Below are positions 63,016 to 64,000 of a stretch of DNA of 64,000 nucleotides, piece after piece. The first letter of the stretch is position 1; every line of letters starts with the position of its first letter. The stretch covers positions 1 through 64,000 of the forward strand of contig UQQD01000009.1 of the NCBI GenBank assembly GCA_900543095.1. Reading direction: 5' to 3'. The notes under the pieces are model-generated. The model saw only the letters and a list, made by a program, of their open reading frames with translations. It was not told where the DNA came from and made no database searches. This stretch comes from an uncultured Ruminococcus sp. GTDB taxonomy: Bacteria > Bacillota > Clostridia > Oscillospirales > Acutalibacteraceae. The translations under genes were made by a program, and so were the position numbers.

Positions 63016-63159
63016 TTACCTCCGAAGACATGATATGCTTACGATTACAAGCGTGGCGGCGGCTACAATAAGTACCCATTCAGTTGGCAAAACCGTTGCT
63101 ATCAGCATTCCGAGCCCGAATGCAACCGCCCATTTGATTTTGTTTGTGTAGCAATTCAC
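63016..63159 (-). CDS. 47-residue hydrophobic protein upstream of spoVM
   Basis: GTG 63159 follows AAAGGGTG and encodes 47 residues: a short polar start with NKIKW, a first hydrophobic run (AVAFGLGMLIATVLP), a TEW turn, a second run (VLIVAAATLVIVSIS) and CLRR. It looks like a two-helix membrane hairpin. Its TAA overlaps the Shine-Dalgarno of spoVM, so the two are translationally linked. I do not recognise a named family; a role in forespore membrane or coat assembly is an inference from position. Confidence 0.6.
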   Translation of the reverse strand: MNCYTNKIKWAVAFGLGMLIATVLPTEWVLIVAAATLVIVSISCLRR

Positions 63160-63301
63160 CGTATCACCCTTTATCAGTCTATACACTACAATAATTTGTG
63201 TGCAGAAAACCGCTTGAATTTTGCTGTGTTTTGAGATAATATATATTGTAAAGTGCGGCTTTTACCGCTTTTTTTAATCGGAAATTTCGTGAGGTGAAAT
63301 T

Positions 63302-64000
63302 TTGAGAACGCTTGAAATAAACAAAAACGACGCAGGTCAGCGACTTGACAAATTTTTACAAAAACGCTTTAAGACTCTGCCAAAATCGCTGATGTACAAA
63401 TACATACGGAAAAAGTGCATTAAAGTAAACGGCAAAAAATGCGATATAGGAACTATGCTCAACGAGGGCGATACGCTGACATTTTACATAAAAGACGAGT
63501 TTTTTGAGAGTTCTCAGCCGAAGACCTATGAATTTATGAAAGCTCCCTCAAAGCTTGATATTGTTTATGAGGACGAAAACATAATGCTTATTGATAAAAA
63601 GCCCGGCGTTATCGTTCACCCTGACAAAAGCTATCATTATGACTCGCTTGTTTCACGGGTTCAGCACTATTTGTACAACAAGGGCGAATACGATCCCGCT
63701 TTGGACAAAGCGTTTTCACCTGCGCTTGTAAACAGAATCGACAGAAACACGGGCGGCATCGTCATTGCCGCCAAAAATGCCGAAAGTCTGCGTATTCTCA
63801 ATCAAAAAATGAAAACAAGAGAGCTTGAAAAATTTTACCTCTGCCTCCTATGCGGAAAGCCGAAAAACGACGGCGGCGTTCTGCACGGCTACATAACCAA
63901 AAACGAAAGCAAAAACAAGGTGACCGTATTCAAAAATCAGGTTGAAAATTCAAAAGAAATTCGTACAAAATACAAAATTCTTGATTTTGACGGCAGATAC
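63302..64000 (+). CDS. RluA-family pseudouridine synthase (3' truncated by window)
   Basis: TTG 63302 has GAGGTG 5 nt upstream and opens a frame that stays open to the window end (233 codons). Residues 1-80 form an S4 RNA-binding domain (AGQRLDKFLQKRF, IKVNGKK). The catalytic domain follows, with NRIDRNTGGIVIAAKN carrying the catalytic Asp of the RxDxxTxG motif, and KPGVIVHPDKSYH before it. It isomerises uridine in rRNA (RluC/RluD type); the exact target is not clear. Divergent from the spoVM cluster. Confidence 0.92.
   Translation, partial: MRTLEINKNDAGQRLDKFLQKRFKTLPKSLMYKYIRKKCIKVNGKKCDIGTMLNEGDTLTFYIKDEFFESSQPKTYEFMKAPSKLDIVYEDENIMLIDKKPGVIVHPDKSYHYDSLVSRVQHYLYNKGEYDPALDKAFSPALVNRIDRNTGGIVIAAKNAESLRILNQKMKTRELEKFYLCLLCGKPKNDGGVLHGYITKNESKNKVTVFKNQVENSKEIRTKYKILDFDGRY

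Noticed and set aside
62912..63151. Plus-strand open frame of 79 codons opposite spoVM
   Set aside because: No ribosome site, no family resemblance, and it lies antisense to the better supported SpoVM and 47-residue genes.
63249..63276. GCGG-CTTTTA-CCGC hairpin followed by seven T residues upstream of the RluA gene
   Set aside because: It looks like a plus-strand terminator but there is no plus-strand gene before it; it may be a leader hairpin, too short to call.
1..64000. tRNA or rRNA genes
   Set aside because: No TTCGA-type T-arm with matching acceptor stem and no rRNA-like segment was noticed by eye; a tRNA scan would be decisive.

Overview
The window looks like a chromosome segment of a spore-forming, anaerobic, low-GC Bacillota of class Clostridia. 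Gene content fits an Oscillospiraceae/Ruminococcus-like gut bacterium, but the family is an inference and no rRNA gene is present to confirm it. Evidence is the sporulation set (spoVM, sipL, spoIVA, gerA-type receptor operon, WhiA), strong AGGAGG Shine-Dalgarno sites, consensus sigma-A promoters, frequent TTG/GTG starts, HprK, CdaA/CdaR, Fhs and a Na+-pump decarboxylase beta subunit.

Layout. 1-1.9 kb: end of pgi, a small P-loop protein and a rhodanese-TtcA fusion. 2.1-13.15 kb: a complete type I-C CRISPR-Cas locus (cas3-cas5c-cas8c-cas7c-cas4-cas1-cas2) with its own promoter, a leader, and an array of 49 apparently identical 33-nt repeats and 48 spacers. 13.15-13.75 kb: a scrambled, decayed ISL3-type insertion sequence abutting the array. 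13.75-14.6 kb: AT-rich DNA with a consensus promoter, a 27-codon ORF and recurring small motifs. 14.6-20.5 kb: GNAT acetyltransferase, XRE regulator, rpiB-tsaB-tsaE-fhs, and a divergent SEDS glycosyltransferase. 20.6-30 kb: cdaA-cdaR, a class V aminotransferase with a DUF3343 protein, an ABC exporter, rqcP, hup, mazG, a SpoVB/MurJ-type flippase and a zinc-ribbon protein. 30.2-47.6 kb: a long minus-strand housekeeping block (hprK, murB, rapZ, whiA, xseB, ispA, dxs, tlyA, nadK, argR, recN, recJ, relA, dtd, MBL hydrolase, hemZ), mostly with touching or overlapping genes. 47.7-52 kb: gerA-type operon (with a short GerC) divergent from a YetF/DUF4363 pair. 52-59.5 kb: secDF, an aspartate aminotransferase, a polysaccharide co-polymerase/BY-kinase pair, and oadB-oadG. 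59.6-63.2 kb: the spore basement-layer module. 63.3 kb to the end: an RluA-family pseudouridine synthase running off the edge.

How parts fit. The I-C locus appears complete: Cas5c should process pre-crRNA at the repeat hairpin (no Cas6), Cas8c/Cas7c/Cas5c form Cascade, Cas3 degrades targets, and Cas1/2/4 add spacers. Two spacers are the same protospacer offset by 1 nt with one SNP, and several carry recognisable mobile-element coding signals. At the other end, a 29-codon SpoVM homologue lies upstream of sipL and spoIVA, so membrane anchor, adaptor and polymerising ATPase of the coat base sit in one cluster, with an extra 47-codon hydrophobic protein in front.
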